64,000 nt of DNA from Callorhinus ursinus (taxonomy: Eukaryota > Chordata > Mammalia > Carnivora > Otariidae), in the NCBI RefSeq assembly GCF_003265705.1, contig NW_020313045.1, forward strand, positions 2,531,616-2,595,615, written 5' to 3'. A model generated the notes under the pieces. It saw only the letters and a program-made list of their open reading frames with translations. It was not told where the DNA came from and ran no database searches. The position numbers were made by a program, and so were the translations under genes. Positions within the stretch are counted from its first letter, which is position 1, and each line of letters starts with the position of its first letter. Shown piece after piece: positions 25,642 to 38,224 of this stretch.

Positions 25642-26055
25642 TAACAGGTTTATTGTGATATCACTCACATACCACATCAATTCTAGAACATTCTCCTCAC
25701 CTCAGAAGAAAACCCCATGTCCTTTAGACATCACCTCCCCCAACCTATCCTCCCAGCCCCAGGCTGCTGCTATTCTGCTTTCTGTCTCTGTGAATGGCTG
25801 TTGCGGACGTCCCATATGAGTAGAATAATAATATGCGGCCTTTTGTGCCTGGCTTCTTTCACTTAGCATAGTGTTTTCCACGTCCGTTGCAACATGCATC
25901 CTTGCTTTATTCCTTGGTATGGCTGAAGCAGACTCTCCAGTTTGGATACGCCACCTTTTTATTTAGCTAGCCGTGTGTTGGTGGTCATTCGTGTTTCTAC
26001 TTTTTGGCTATGGTGAATGATGCTACAATGAACACAGCTGTATGAGTCTGTGTGT
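25642..26055 (-). mobile_element. Old L1 (L1M type) 3' fragment
   Basis: TTTATTGTGATATCACTCAC, CTTCTTTCACTTAGCATAG and ATGGTGAATGATGCTACAAT read as a diverged L1 3' end in reverse. Confidence 0.75.
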
Positions 26056-26242
26056 GGACCTTCCAGCCTTCAGAGCCACCTCTTTACTCAGTTTTGTCTC
26101 CTGACAGGGGAGACTCAGCTGTAATTTTTCATGGAAAAAAAAAAATTGGAAACCCCAAATCCCATGTCTTTAAATTTAAAAAAACTCCTCTCCAAAATTT
26201 TCACTGCTTTTATGTGTTCTGTGTAACCACTGTTTTGCACAC

Positions 26243-26435
26243 TTTTTAAAAAATATTTATTTTAGAGATGGAGAAAGTGCATGAGCAGGGGGAGGACAGG
26301 GAGAGAGGGAGGGACAAGCAGACCCCCCGCTGAATGCAGAGCCTGATGCAGAGGTTCAGTCTCATGACTGTGAGATCATGACCTGAGCTGAAATCAAGAG
26401 TCAGACGCCTAACCGACTGAGCTACCCAAGTGCCC
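26243..26435 (-). mobile_element. CAN-SINE, reverse, older copy
   Basis: AAATATTTATTTTAGAGATG at the tail side and CTGAGCTACCCAAGTGCCC at the head side. More diverged than the copies at 8.0 and 12.7 kb. Confidence 0.88.
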
Positions 26436-26439
26436 TCTG

Positions 26440-28145
26440 TTTTATAGACTTGAACCACTTGGAGGCTCAATCTCTCACAATCTTCTCAAGACTGTGCTTA
26501 GCCCAGCTCCTTCCTTTGGTGGGCTTCTTTCTCCTCCTTAGAAGTTCAGACAAAACTCATTGACGTGGTAACAATAACCGTGATGGTGGCTGCCCTCCTT
26601 TCTCCCCCTTGCTCACTATTACACTTCTGTAGGGCATGACTTGTGCCAGAGCCACCAAATCCTCTGCAGGAGTAACAGGGAATGTCTGGCAGGGGTGCAG
26701 AGATGGAGAAACCAGAAGCTACCTTGTCGCTGGGAGCCCAGTCAGGGGAAGCAAGGGAACCAAGTCTGAAATAACAAATTCAACGTTTCCCAAAGTGTGG
26801 ATGGCATGTTGGTGCATAACAGGAAATGGTATCAGGTGGCATGTAGATACAGCCTCAGATAGTACTAAATCAGCAAAGGACAAAGTTGTTCCCTTTTCAG
26901 TGATCTTTGAAGGCTTTAGATAAAGCAAGGAGAATGGCTCAGTTGGGTGCCAATAGGTCTATAATGCCTCTCTTCAATCTTGCCTCAAAAAAAAAAACAA
27001 AAAACAAAACAAAACCTACATCCAAGTCTCCAACCCTAATGGTATTGAACCAGAAATTGGAAACATTGCTTTCATTGTATTTATTTTATAGTTGGCTTTG
27101 AATGTATAAGTCTCACTAATATTCCCCCCCTTGGTGGAAAATTCTGGACCTTTTCTTTATGTCCACCATTGTGACATAAAGTTTACTCTTAAACATATTT
27201 ACGTTTAAGATTATAAAAAGTAAGTTCATTTGAAGGAAAAGATGAAGTAAACAGTCAAGCAGGTGGCCGGCAGATGTGGCAGAAATCGGGAAGGCGGTAC
27301 CCAAATGGCCCTGGGAGATAGGCATGGATATGCTCAAATGACTGGGGAAGCCCCCAGCTCTGCTGGGGAGCCAGCAGAGGCATGTCCTTAAATCACAGGA
27401 TGATGGCTAATAACTTATAGATGGAAGGGACCTGAGAGATTCGGCCCCAGCCCCAACTTCTACAGGTGAGGGACACTGAGGCTTTGAAGCTTGGAGGGTC
27501 TGGGGTCACAGAGGTGTTGGTGGGGGGAGCCAGCACAGGGCTCTGGCTGTGGATCAGTCATGAGCTGGCTCATGCCTATCATGGCTAGGTCATGTCACAG
27601 GACATTCTCTTTTCTTTTCCCAGCTGGTCTGATCAAATAGTACATTTTGCTTCCAGTAATGTGACTAATGAGTACTGGGAGTTGTATGGTTCTGTCTCCA
27701 CTGCTTCGCAAAGCTCCATGGATGAGGCTCATTTGTGGAGGATGATAGAAAGTTCTCTTGCTCTCTAGAAGCAAGATGACCACATAGTCATAACTTCTCC
27801 AACTAGCTGTTCTGCTTCTTAAATATTTCCAGTGTTCCTTTCGGACACAGGGTCAGTCTGTACTTCCTCGCCTGTGTTAGGTTTGGGGATAATTTGTTAC
27901 CCAGAGTAGATAACCAATACAAAGTCTGGCTTTTACCGGTGAGATAATGCATCTGCAACATATCCACCATAGTGCCACTTGTTTTGTTCCTTTTTATTGC
28001 TGAGCAACAGAGCATTAATGGATGTGCCATGGTTTATGTATCCACTAACAGCGGAGCGTTGGAATTTTTCCCTATTTGTTGGCAATTACGAATAAAGCTA
28101 CCAGGTAGTATGATCGTTGTATTCAAATGGCTCTTAACATAAAAT
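26440..28145. other. Unique sequence with a weak MIR-type fragment
   Basis: 27385-27560 (TAGATGGAAGGGACCTGAGA, then GGTGAGGGACACTGAGG) resembles a MIR/THER-type fragment. An A-rich run lies at 26988-27015. No gene recognised. Confidence 0.45.
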
Positions 28146-28149
28146 AGGT

Positions 28150-28585
28150 TTTTCCCTGTGATCCTCAAGGCCTTGTGTGGTTTGGATCCTGTCATTGGGC
28201 ACTTCTCCCTCTTCCCAGGGCTTCCCCCACCCTTTCCTACTCTGTCCGTAGCCTCGGTGCTTCCCTGCCAAGCTGGCCTTGATCTGGTCCTTCTCATGGC
28301 TGGCTCTCCATGCTTCCTCAAGGGCCTTCCCTGACATCTCTAGCTTAAGTTCACCCTCCCTCCCCAGCAGGTGTCCTCTATCACCTCACCTGGGTCTTCA
28401 TAACCCAGATAGCAATCTGTAATCACGTGTTTACTACTTCATCTCCTCCTACTAGAACCTACATTCCAATATGAGACCTTGAGGGGAGAAGCCTTGTCTG
28501 TCTTTCCAAGGTCTTAGCCCATATTCTGCTGTTTAATAGGTATTTTCTGATGGAACGATGGGATAAATGAATAAATAAAATTAGA
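28150..28585 (+). mobile_element. L2 3' end
   Basis: CTCAAGGCCTTGTGTGGTTT, AGGGCCTTCCCTGACATC, CTACTAGAACCTACATTCC and GGGGAGAAGCCTTGTCTGTC follow the L2 3' consensus and end in an AATGAATAAATAA tail. Confidence 0.8.
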
Positions 28586-28589
28586 AACA

Positions 28590-29325
28590 GTATAGGTTTG
28601 GCTTCTCTACGTCTTGAGTGTCCAGTTACAAAGCTTGCTCTGAGTGCAGGCAATGGAAAAACAGTGTTCAAAATGGTACCTTGAGAAAACTTTCCTCGTT
28701 CAAAATAGTTTTGGTTACAGTGGGCTATAAAGAAAGCAAGGATTAGTATACATATATCTTATAGACATTGAATAGCCTGCAATTGTGGTTTCCAATTCTG
28801 TTAACTGCCATTTCCCTGTGTTCTTATGTTAACATTTAAGATCTGACTGATTTTTATCCCTTGAAAGTTCTTAGAATTTAAAGACCTATTATTCCAAAAA
28901 ATATATAGCCTTGTTTATTTTTCCCTCCCACCAGTATTCAAAATTAAATAGGGAATGATATTATCGTTGTGTGTATTCTGGAACAGAAGGGCATAAAATA
29001 CATTGATGGGTGTGTATCTCACTTTTACTAGCCATAAGGGTATGTGTGTAAAGACACAAACAGCATGCAACACTCTGGTGTATCACCCTGTAAACCATAT
29101 TTATTTTAAATGATGGGCTCTTACGATGGACTCTTCTAGAACAACAAGCAAACAAAAATGTTTTATTCCAAGATTAATAGACAAAGCAGAAATCACTTAA
29201 TTCATCCCAGGTTTCTGCCTGTTAGCAAATCCATAAAAGAACACACATAAGGTGTTTTTTACTTATTTTAATACAGTGATGTGATGTGGTTGGAGTACCC
29301 CATTTAAGTGTTTCCCTGGAACCCA
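28590..29325. other. AT-rich unique sequence
   Basis: No repeat family, supported frame or RNA gene recognised. Confidence 0.45.
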
Positions 29326-29329
29326 TTAA

Positions 29330-29530
29330 ATATATATATTTATATAAATATAAGTATATAGAGAGGGAAAGGAAGAGGGAGACGGGGAGGGAAAGGGAGA
29401 GAATCTTAAGCAGGCTCCATGCCCATTGCGGAGCTCTAAAACCTGGGGTCCCATTCCATGACCCTGTGATCATGACCTGAGTCAAAATCAAGAGTTGGAT
29501 GCGTAACTGACCGAGCCACCCAGGCTCCCC
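29330..29530 (-). mobile_element. CAN-SINE, reverse, older copy
   Basis: A purine-rich GAGAGGGAAAGGAAGAGGGA segment, then GATCATGACCTGAGTCAAAA and CCGAGCCACCCAGGCTCCCC. A short CCCATTA on both sides may be the target duplication. Confidence 0.85.
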
Positions 29531-29534
29531 CCAT

Positions 29535-31895
29535 TACAAAAATATTTTAAAGAAATATGGAAGGCCCTTCAATTGGCCCATCTTTCACATAAGTCCATAC
29601 TGATCCCACACAATTTTAGCAAGGGCCTACCCCATGTCCCAGAGACTCTGCTAGGACTGCGCCAACCTAGTCCCAGTAGAAGGGGCTCCAAGTCATTTGG
29701 CTTTTTCACAATTTCATGTAGACTTGCTCATGGAAGCCAAGCGCGGCTCACGTAGGCATCAGCAACTAGGGTGCATGATGGAGGCTTCTCAGAAGCACGG
29801 CAGTTTATTCTGAGTAACTCTTGAGACCGTGTGTGGCTCAGGCCCCATAGCTGCCCATGGGCAGCTGCCTAAGCGAGTAGAAGGTCCTGTGGGGGGATGA
29901 GAGAGGCTGGGCAGATCAACCTCTTAGACGATCAGTGTGTAACGGGAGAAATCTCTCTAGCAATATGAATCCCCTTTTCTCTTTGGCCTTTCTGAATGCG
30001 ATGCTCTGGAGAAGGTGCCTGGAGGCCTTGGGCTTACTTGGGGCAAAAGGAGAGGTCACAGTTGCTTACAGAAAAGGTGCAAGAAGAAAGTCCTGACATT
30101 TAAAATCGGTTTTGCATGGCAAGCCAGACTTGTGTTGGGGAGATTTTCTGGGTTATCTCCTCAGTTAGCAGATCAAGAGCCAAGCTTGGAAGCAGCAGTG
30201 TCTGGGGCCTCCCGGGGTAGAGGTCATAACCCTGACGCCCTTGACCTGTGTGGCCGGTTGCTCTGGGACAAGAGAATGGGTTACGGAATGGTGACTTTCA
30301 AACATGTTTTCCATGAGAAATTCATTTTACGGTTTTAACCAGAACACATACACACACAATCAAAACACATTTCAGAGAACCATTCTTAGCCTTGTTTTAT
30401 AGGGTATTTTCTTACTTTTAAAATTGTCTTTGTCTTTTTAATTAACGTTGGTCAGGAAGCACTGACTTTATTTCATCCCTGACCAATGGGTCCTGGCTCA
30501 CAGATTGAAAAACGCTAAGATGGAAGAACTGCATTGGCCTTGGCAGATTTGGAGAAGGAAGGTGGGAGGGTCAGAGAGAAGAAAGCAGTCTGTGTGTCTC
30601 TATTTCCCTGCTCCATGTTCTGGTCTGGAGAGGGAAAGATATGGCCAAAAGGAACGGGGGAGGTATTTCTCCGTCAGCTCCCCCGAGGACCCTGGAAACA
30701 GATCCTCTGCCTCTGCACGGACCTGGATCGGGTCACAGCACAGTGAAGTGGGTGGTAAGTGGTCCAGCAGAGGAGAACAGCTTTCCGGAGCGGCCTTCCC
30801 ATTCCACTGTGTCATGGTGTAGGTGCAACCAGGAGCCTCCCCCATCCAGGAAGGACAAGGAGACTCCATGGCAGAAGGTGACCGGCCTGCCTTCGCCAGA
30901 AGGCTGTGGGTGGGAGGGGCATCTACCTGCCAAAGATGAGGCTGACCAGGCCACGGGGGCCCAGATCGCTAATTCTAACACCAGAATGTCAGCCAGGTGA
31001 CCAGTAGTCAGGGGTCACCGTCGCACAGAGGCAGACCCTCAAGACACCTGTCATCGCCTTCCCGGTTCACTCAGGTGCTGCCTCAGAGTAGAGCCGGCTG
31101 GAGAGGCAGGAGTCTGAGAAATCAGAACCCAAGTTCTTTTCCCAAAAAAGGTAGAAAATTGCCTAGAGATGTTAGAATTACTGTATTAGGTTGGACTTAA
31201 TTAAGCCTTTTCTCCCCCTTCCTCTTGTTTTGCACCAAGTGGGGATCGTGAAGATTAGATAAACTGTGATCTGTGTCCACATAAGGTCATGCCAGTAAAC
31301 ATGGCAACAACCCAGATGCCTGTGGAAGGTGGGCTCTTTCTCCGCTTCCCCCATACCTTGCCGGGAGTCAGCCAGTGAAATGCTGCTGAGATGTCTAAAA
31401 ACTGGCAGGTGGAGAAGGAGTCCTGATGTAAAGTGTCTGCCAATTTCCGCGGTGTAAATACTCCCTGCGTTGTCAATTTCCCGCCCCCAGCCAGGTCGCT
31501 GCTGCACTTCGGAAGCGGGCGAACCTGCCCTGGCTGCCTCCAGGCCATCAGGCTCTCTGTCCACCTGGAGTTAGGAGACCACACTTGTGGATCTGCCCAT
31601 GACACTGAGAAAAACCTTCTCTGGACACCGGGTCAACTTGGACAGCCTCTCAATTTGGCAGATCTCCCAATTCCAAGCTTCTCTCTAGGAGGACTTCAGA
31701 GCCCGCCTGCCCCACGCACGGTCCAGCCAGGGCTCTCTTTGGTTCCAGCCACCCCGACTGACAGAATCAGAGCAAACCACGCCCTGGAGGGAGCTCCAGA
31801 GGTCATCACGGCCGGCCCCCTGCCTTCAGGCGGGCCTCCCCTTAAATCGTCCCAGACAGAGCCCGCCTCGCGCTGGCCCGTTTGCTCCAAGCGCC
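29535..31895. other. Unique sequence, no gene recognised
   Basis: Moderately GC-rich, mostly free of recognisable repeats. Frames of up to 163 codons (31433-31924 +) have competing frames on the other strand and no recognisable product. Confidence 0.5.
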
Positions 31896-31899
31896 CCAA

Positions 31900-32955
31900 G
31901 CAGCTGCGTAAAGTTTTGTGCTGACTCCGTGGAGCCGCGGCGGTGGGGCGCGTCCCCGGCTCATAAGGGAGTCATTAGTGCCAGGCAGCCGCACGGAGGG
32001 CCCGAGGCCTGTGGCAATTAATCACCTCTCCTCCCTGGCAGCACCAGCTGTCTCAGATGCAGCCATCCTCCAGGTAGCCCCGTAATTGTCCCCGGAGAAG
32101 GCAGGTGGGTGAGGGGCCACCTGAGCTAATGTTAGCCGGCAAGCCTCCCAAGTAAAAAAAATATATATTTTTGAGTATTCAAATATTTCTCACTTACTTT
32201 CCAGAGTCTGTTATTGGTATAAAGGTTGCAGCTCAGGCAGCTTAACCATTCTGTGGAATGACCTTTAGTTTTAATATTAATATATTATCGTAAAGTCTGT
32301 GCGAATCACGGATGCAATTTTGGTATTCATATAAAATGCCATACCCTGAACCCATTGCAACTCCCCCCACCCCCCCCCCCACCCCCCCCCGGGGCGTGCC
32401 AAGGAGGCGAATTAATATGCGTCATCTTCCTCTCCCCTTTATTTACTTAGAGAGGGTGGCCGGGCAACTTTATCAAGAGTAACATTATCAAGAGCTTTTC
32501 TGCAAGCTTCTTTATCATATTCACATCCGCGTCTGCTCGACACTTGTCAGTGTCAATCAAATCGCAATAATACGCAGATGATTTGCTCATTTGGTTTAAT
32601 AAAATCTTTCTGCTTATTTGCGCCGGCTCCATTACACCACGTAATTGCTGTGCCGTGGAGGTGCCAGGCAGCCAGTTGCCTGGGGGATAAGAGGAGACTG
32701 GTGCTATATGAAGGATTTGTTTCTTTGCCTCTGTCTCTCCCCAGTCACTCATATTCCTAAAATTAATATTGTATTTGAATCCAGCCCTGCTATTCTTATG
32801 CAGGCTAACATTGTTATTACTTATTATTTGGATGTGAAGTCATTTATTTTTAGTTTTATGTCCAAGCTGTCAAGCTAAATTTCATTGTGAACTGCCACAT
32901 ACAATTTTTAACTGCCATTTAAAACGAGATTCAAACTCTAAATTATGGAGTGAGC
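31900..32955. promoter_or_regulatory. Strong candidate developmental enhancer / conserved noncoding block
   Basis: About 1 kb without interspersed repeats. A CpG-rich left shoulder leads into an AT-rich core (32403-32900). Motifs seen: GCAATTAATCACC, E-box CAGCTG, a repeated TTATCAAGAG (32470-32479 and 32485-32494), TTTATCATATTC, TGTCA at 32545 with TGTCAATCAA at 32551 (PBX/MEIS type), and CACGTAATTGC. The density of homeodomain and TALE sites is typical of vertebrate enhancers. The target gene is unknown; IRX3/IRX5, RPGRIP1L and AKTIP are neighbours in the known order. Confidence 0.5.
32363..32394. repeat. C-rich run, possible G-quadruplex on - strand
   Basis: Runs of 6, 11 and 9 C separated by single A, then GGGG. 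The - strand could form a G-quadruplex. Confidence 0.7.
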
Positions 32956-32959
32956 CTGT

Positions 32960-34500
32960 TCAAAGGGCCGGCCTGACAAGGAGTGCAGCCAGGAGCCCTG
33001 ATTTCCCTGCAAATCAAAGGGGCTCCCGGTGATTATTTCTGTGGAGAGGAAAGCGGACGTGGCCTTAGTACTTGACGATCGCCTTGATGGTGGCTGGACA
33101 CCCGAGGTGTGTGCACAGAGGGGAGAGGGGCACGCACGCGGGTGGGCGCGGAGCCCCTTTGCACCCTGCCCCAGAGGGTCTGCCTCACCTTGGGGAGAAG
33201 CAGGTGGGGCCTGCGTGTTTGGCTAAGGCAGGCTTGCAGAGACTGGCCTGCCATCGGGCCTGGGGGGCTGCTGGGTAAACCCCTTAGGGAGGCAGGGCTC
33301 TCCCAGAGTGTGGCTGGGGAGAAACCACAGTTAATTTGAAAGTTGTCCATAGTTTTGCTTTGGTATTCCCACAAAGGATGCCTTTTTTTTTTTTTTTTTT
33401 TTTATTGTGGAGCACAAACATTCGTTAGTTTTATCTCGCCTGCTCTGAGGCTTTATCTTGCTGGCTCAGCTCGAACCTGGTCATGTGGGCGGCGACAGAC
33501 CCGGGGACCGCATCCCCCACTACCCACGCTCACATCCAGTATAAGGGGAACAAATGTGCTTTACGTGAATCTGCTCATTAAACACCCATGAAGACACCAT
33601 CTGGGGTCAGTCTCATGCCTGTCCTGTTGATGACAAATGAAGATGCTGAGCTGTAGGCTGTGACAGTGAAGGCTCTGGAAGCTCCAGATCTAGCCCCCAG
33701 GGGCAAACAGAAGGGGCTTTGCCAGGAGGAGGCCCAAGAGCAAGCCAGTGCTGAGAGAAAGAGACAGCTGCCACCAGCAGCCCTGGGACTGCCATTGTGT
33801 CCCCAAGTGCCACCAAGGAGCTGGGCTTTCTTTGCTTGGAAGCCAGTTGCAGAGGGAGCCCAGGGAGGGCTCCCGGCTCTGCCCCCCTCAGTACATTCTA
33901 GGGTCGCAGCCAAGCTGGGGGCTCCAGCGAGCTTTCTGGGCCCTTTGTTACAATGCGTCAGTGCTTGGAAACAAACCAGGAAGATCCCAACTCTTGTGCC
34001 CCTCCTAGCCTTGGTCCCTGCGCAGACGGACCATGGTCCCAGCCGCCGCTATGCCACCCGTCCCCGCATTTCAAGCCACCTCCTCCTTAGGTTGATCCCC
34101 CTTAATCTCTAGTATTAAGAGGGCCTTAGTTCTATACGTGCACACTTTGTCTTGGGTGCAGCCTTGAGTTTATGAAATAAACTTGTTCTCGGAGGACAGA
34201 GCCACTGTGCGCTCTGTGGAAGGCAGAGGGGGTTGTCCCCAGCAGGAAAGGGTGCTGGTAACTTTTCTGTCCCTCCATCCCTTCCTTACTTTGGTGCCGC
34301 AAAGGAGCTGGGGTTCTGCTCACAGGTCAGGTTTCTTGAGCTGATGGTGGTCACTTTTTCAGGGAGCTTTCTAGTCCTAAGCCCGCCCAGTCCTGCCCCA
34401 TTGTCCGGCTTCCCCTCCTGCCTGAGCATGTGTCTGGCTCTAGGTTTTTGGTGGGTGAGTCATGGCACCTGGTGGATTGTTAATCTTCCACGGTGTGGCA
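32960..34500. other. Unique sequence with a poly-T run
   Basis: A T run of about 22 nt at 33382-33403 may be the tail of a lost or very old element. The rest shows no repeat and no supported gene. Confidence 0.45.
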
Positions 34501-34504
34501 CCAA

Positions 34505-35045
34505 CTTTTTAATTTTTAAATAACTTTGGTAAGATGTAATTCACATAACCGTACAATCGATGGATTTCCGTGTGTTCAGGATTGTGCAACCATCGCCAGT
34601 TTTAGAACATCACCATCATCATCATCCCCCAAAATGAACCTCGTCCCCTTTAGCTTTTCGCCCCGTAGTCACCCCACCCCCTCCCCCAGCTCAGTCCTAA
34701 GCAACTGCTAATTTGTTTCTATAGATTTGCCAGTCCTGGTGATTTTGGATAAATGGAATCCTGGAATATGTAGTCTGTCTGTGACGGGCTTCTTTCACTT
34801 GGCCTCACATCTTCGAGGCTCACCCATGTCGTTGCAGGGGTCAGCACTGCGTTCCTTTTCTATGGCTGAATGATGCGCCATGTTGGTTTTATCCGTTCAT
34901 TCATCTACCTTTGGATTTTGTGAAAACTGCTATGACGACTTGTGTACGAGTTTTTGCTGGGACATCTGTTTTCAATTCTTTTATGTATATATGCACATAG
35001 GCCTGTGAGTGGAATCCCTGGGTCTTTGCCCCCAACTTTGGATCG
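34505..35045 (-). mobile_element. Old L1 (L1M type) 3' fragment
   Basis: AACTTTGGTAAGATGTAATT, TGTGCAACCATCGCCAGTTT and GGCTTCTTTCACTTGGC, then GGCTGAATGATGCGCCATG, read as a diverged L1 end in reverse. Confidence 0.8.
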
Positions 35046-36084
35046 ATATTTAAAACTAACTTTAGCCAAAGAGACTCATGTCCGTTCACTCCTTTCCTCC
35101 TCCTTCAGACTCCTCCCCCCGGAGATGAAGTGCACTGGCACAAACGTATTGAGAAAAGATTTTGTACCCAGACCAAGCAAGGGCTCCACGAGGAAAGCCC
35201 CACAGTTCCCAATGAATAAAAATCCCCATTTGGTCTCCTCATTCTCTGTCGGCCACTCCAGCCTTTCTTCCCCCTCCCTCCCCACCTCTGTCTTCTCCCC
35301 TTATTTTACTCCTTTCTGATGCACTTGAGTGGAGTCTCCCCTCCTTAAGCTTGCATGCCCACGTAAACTTGTGGACCCCCTCTTTAAGCAGAGCAAAGGC
35401 CATACAATGAGAATAGAGCTGAAGTCAGCAAAGCAGATCGTTCAGTTGCTGGAATCCACCCTCCTTAGAGAACAGTAGAGAGGAAACACAATTTTTCCCA
35501 GTGCATTACAACCACAGGTAGAACCTGTCCAAGGGTCTCCCCTCTTCAGATTTCTGCTAGGTCCAGGGTCCATGCAGAGGTCTCCAACTAGTGACCCTTA
35601 GGATGGGTTTGATTAATCCCTCAGTGTTTGAGCATTTTCTAGGAGGCCTCCCATTTAAAAAAAAAACATTTCCAGTTTCCCTGGAATGACCAGAAGACCC
35701 AACTGTGGTGATCCATATCCTTGCCTGGTACTGGCTGGCCTAAGCTGGACAGACGCTGCCCCTTTGGCTGGGCCTGACCCACATCCCTCACTTCCATGTC
35801 CTGTCAGATACCTGTGGGCATTTGGATTTCTGGCACATGCTCTAAGGTAATCTCACTGTAACACCAAAGAAAGAGCTTTGGGGATTAGGGATATGCAGGC
35901 CTCTGCCTGCTGAAGATGGTCAGGGCAATAGATGGTGCCTCTCTAGCAGGTGCCCTACAGGTGGAGTAGCATGAGCAGCAGAGAGGTTGCTTAAGCCCCT
36001 CAGAGCCGTTGCTGAGAATTCTGTCCTTATGCAATAAAACAGACTCAAGGAGGTTGCCAACCACTGGCTGGAGAGCCAACCACT
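35046..36084. other. Unique sequence, no gene recognised
   Basis: No repeat family, domain or RNA gene seen. Confidence 0.45.
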
Positions 36085-37180
36085 TGGATATGTTTGTCCA
36101 ACATATATTTATTGAGCATCTACTATGTGCTAGGCACTGCTCTGAGTTCTGGGGACATAGCCATAAAACAAATATCCCTGCCCTAGTGGAACAGACAAGA
36201 GGGAGAAACCAATAATATACAAGATAAATAAGTAAAACACATGGTTTATTGGTGAGAAGGGAGGTGGCAAAGTGGGGGGGAAGGGGGAGTGGTAGTGGAG
36301 GTAGAGGAAGGAGGGTTATAACTGCAGATACAGTGACCAAGGTAGACCTCACCTAGGAGGTGATGTTTGAGTAAAGCCCTGAAGGAAGCGAGGAGGTGAG
36401 CCACATCATTGTCTGGAAGAAGAAATTTCCAAGCAGAGGGAACAGCAAGTGCAAAGGTCCTGTGGTTGGCATCTTTGAGGAAGAGCAAGGAGGCTGGTGT
36501 AGCTGGAACAGCACAAGGAAGGGGCAGGGTGGTAGGAGACGAGGCCAGAGTGTAGGGTGAGGGCAAGGGATTACAGAGTGTCATAGGGGACACTGCAAGG
36601 ACTTTGGGTTTTACTCTGAGATGGGAAACCATTGGGAGTTTGGAGCAGCAGAGTGACATGATCTGAGTTGGGTTTTCACAGGGTCCAGCTGGCTGTGTTT
36701 TCAGGGCTGTCAGGGAGAGACCAGGCAGGAGGCTTTGACAACAGTTCAGGTGAGCAGTGGGAGTGGCATATGTGTACATGTGGGTGGATTTGAGCTATGA
36801 TTAGGGTTGGGGTGACCCAGGTTTGTGGACAGGTTAAATGTGGAGGGAGAGGTGGGGGAGGGATGATCCTAAGGTTATGACTGCTTACGACTCGGGAGGC
36901 CTGTGGAGGGCTGCATGCCGGGGCCGATGCCGTGGTGTTGGAGGTGTCCGTCTCTGAGCACAGACAGAGGCAGCTGATGCCATGGGTCTGAAGCTCAGGA
37001 AGGAGGTCCAGGCTGGAGACACAGACTGGGAGTCTGGCATGTAGACTGGATGAGGTCCCTGCGTGTGCGAATGTAGGCAGAGCACAGGAGGTCTGCGGCC
37101 CGAGGCCGGGGACACATGCAGAAACCAAAGAAGGCAGCAGGTCAGTTGTGTCCCAGAGTTTGAAGTCCTTCGCCATCTAG
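36085..37180 (-). mobile_element. L2 LINE, long 3' fragment
   Basis: In reverse it ends with CATAGTAGATGCTCAATAAA, the L2 3' end. The - strand frame 36246-36779 encodes an L2 ORF2 C-terminal-like stretch (FALAVPSAWKFLLPD, then SFRALLKHHLL). About 1.1 kb, unusually long for an L2 relic, but interrupted and inactive. Confidence 0.75.
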
Positions 37181-37439
37181 TTCATCCTTTTCAGCAAGGA
37201 AAGTTGGGCAGCATCAACAGGACCGAGATACAGAATTTTCTCTCAACTGCTCTGGTGCCAAATCTATAGCTTATGTTCGTTAACGTACGTGCTTGGCATA
37301 CGAGATGTCATTTCTCAATTCATTGAAATTTACAACACCCAGTAAAAAGTCCTCTCACTCTTGTTTCTCGGCCATCTGCCTCCCCACCCGGATTCAGCCA
37401 GGTCCCCGAGGCCTCGTACATCCTTCCAGAGCTGTTCTT

Positions 37440-37915
37440 AGCCCCAGTGTGTTGTGCATACATCTGTCTCACTTTGCCCATTTTTACACAAATGGTAGCA
37501 TATACCTGTGGTTCATTTAATATATCTTGAAGAACATTCCATAGTAGCACATCAAGAACTTCCTCATTCTTTTTCTGTAGGATTTTATTTTCTGGACATT
37601 CTGTAATTGGCTTAAGTAGTCCCACACCGAGGGGCTCCTACACTGTTGCTAATCTTTTGCCTACGCTGTTGCTAATCTTTTGCCACAATTACTAAACTTG
37701 TGAACTCGAAATTTTGGACCTGTGTGAGCACAGATCTTTTGGATAAATTTTTAGATGTGGAATAGTTAGGTCAAAGGGCATGTGCATTGGGATTTTTAAT
37801 AGTGTCAAAGGAGGTATCAGTTTAAGCTCCCAAGAACCACAGATGAGAGTGCATGTGTGTTGATACATTTTCCAACAGTCTGTTACCAAATTGTCTGATC
37901 TTTTCCATCTGAGAG
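37440..37915 (-). mobile_element. Old L1 (L1ME type) 3' fragment
   Basis: CAAATGGTAGCATATACCTG, TCTTGAAGAACATTCCATAG and GTTAGGTCAAAGGGCATGTG are landmarks of L1ME 3' sequence in reverse. It contains a 23-bp tandem duplication at 37637-37682. Confidence 0.7.
37637..37682 (+). repeat. 23-bp tandem duplication
   Basis: CCTACACTGTTGCTAATCTT plus TTG is repeated once with a single A/G change. Confidence 0.95.
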
Positions 37916-38224
37916 GTTTTGTTTTGTTTTTTTTAAAGGGAGGTGTAGTCGGCAGGTAGGACTGTCCGTAGCTCTTAACTCCTAGAAATGTCACTCGGCA
38001 GATTTAGATGAGCAAAGTCTGTACTTTGGTGGCCTTTTTTTCCTTTGCGTGGCCTCTTCCGCTAGCCCAGGCTCTTCTGGCCTCCTTCATCTGGAGGAAG
38101 GAGAAACTTACTCCATCGAGGGTTTTCACCATTGGAAGTGGGATTCTCTGAAATTATCTACTTTCAGAACAGAAATGGAGGTGTAATAGTGAGCAAAAAC
38201 GGTGATTGGTCCATGGTGGTATTT

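Noticed and set aside
31433..31924. 163-codon + frame next to the enhancer candidate
   Set aside because: No recognisable product and no coding-like neighbours; frame is open on the other strand too.
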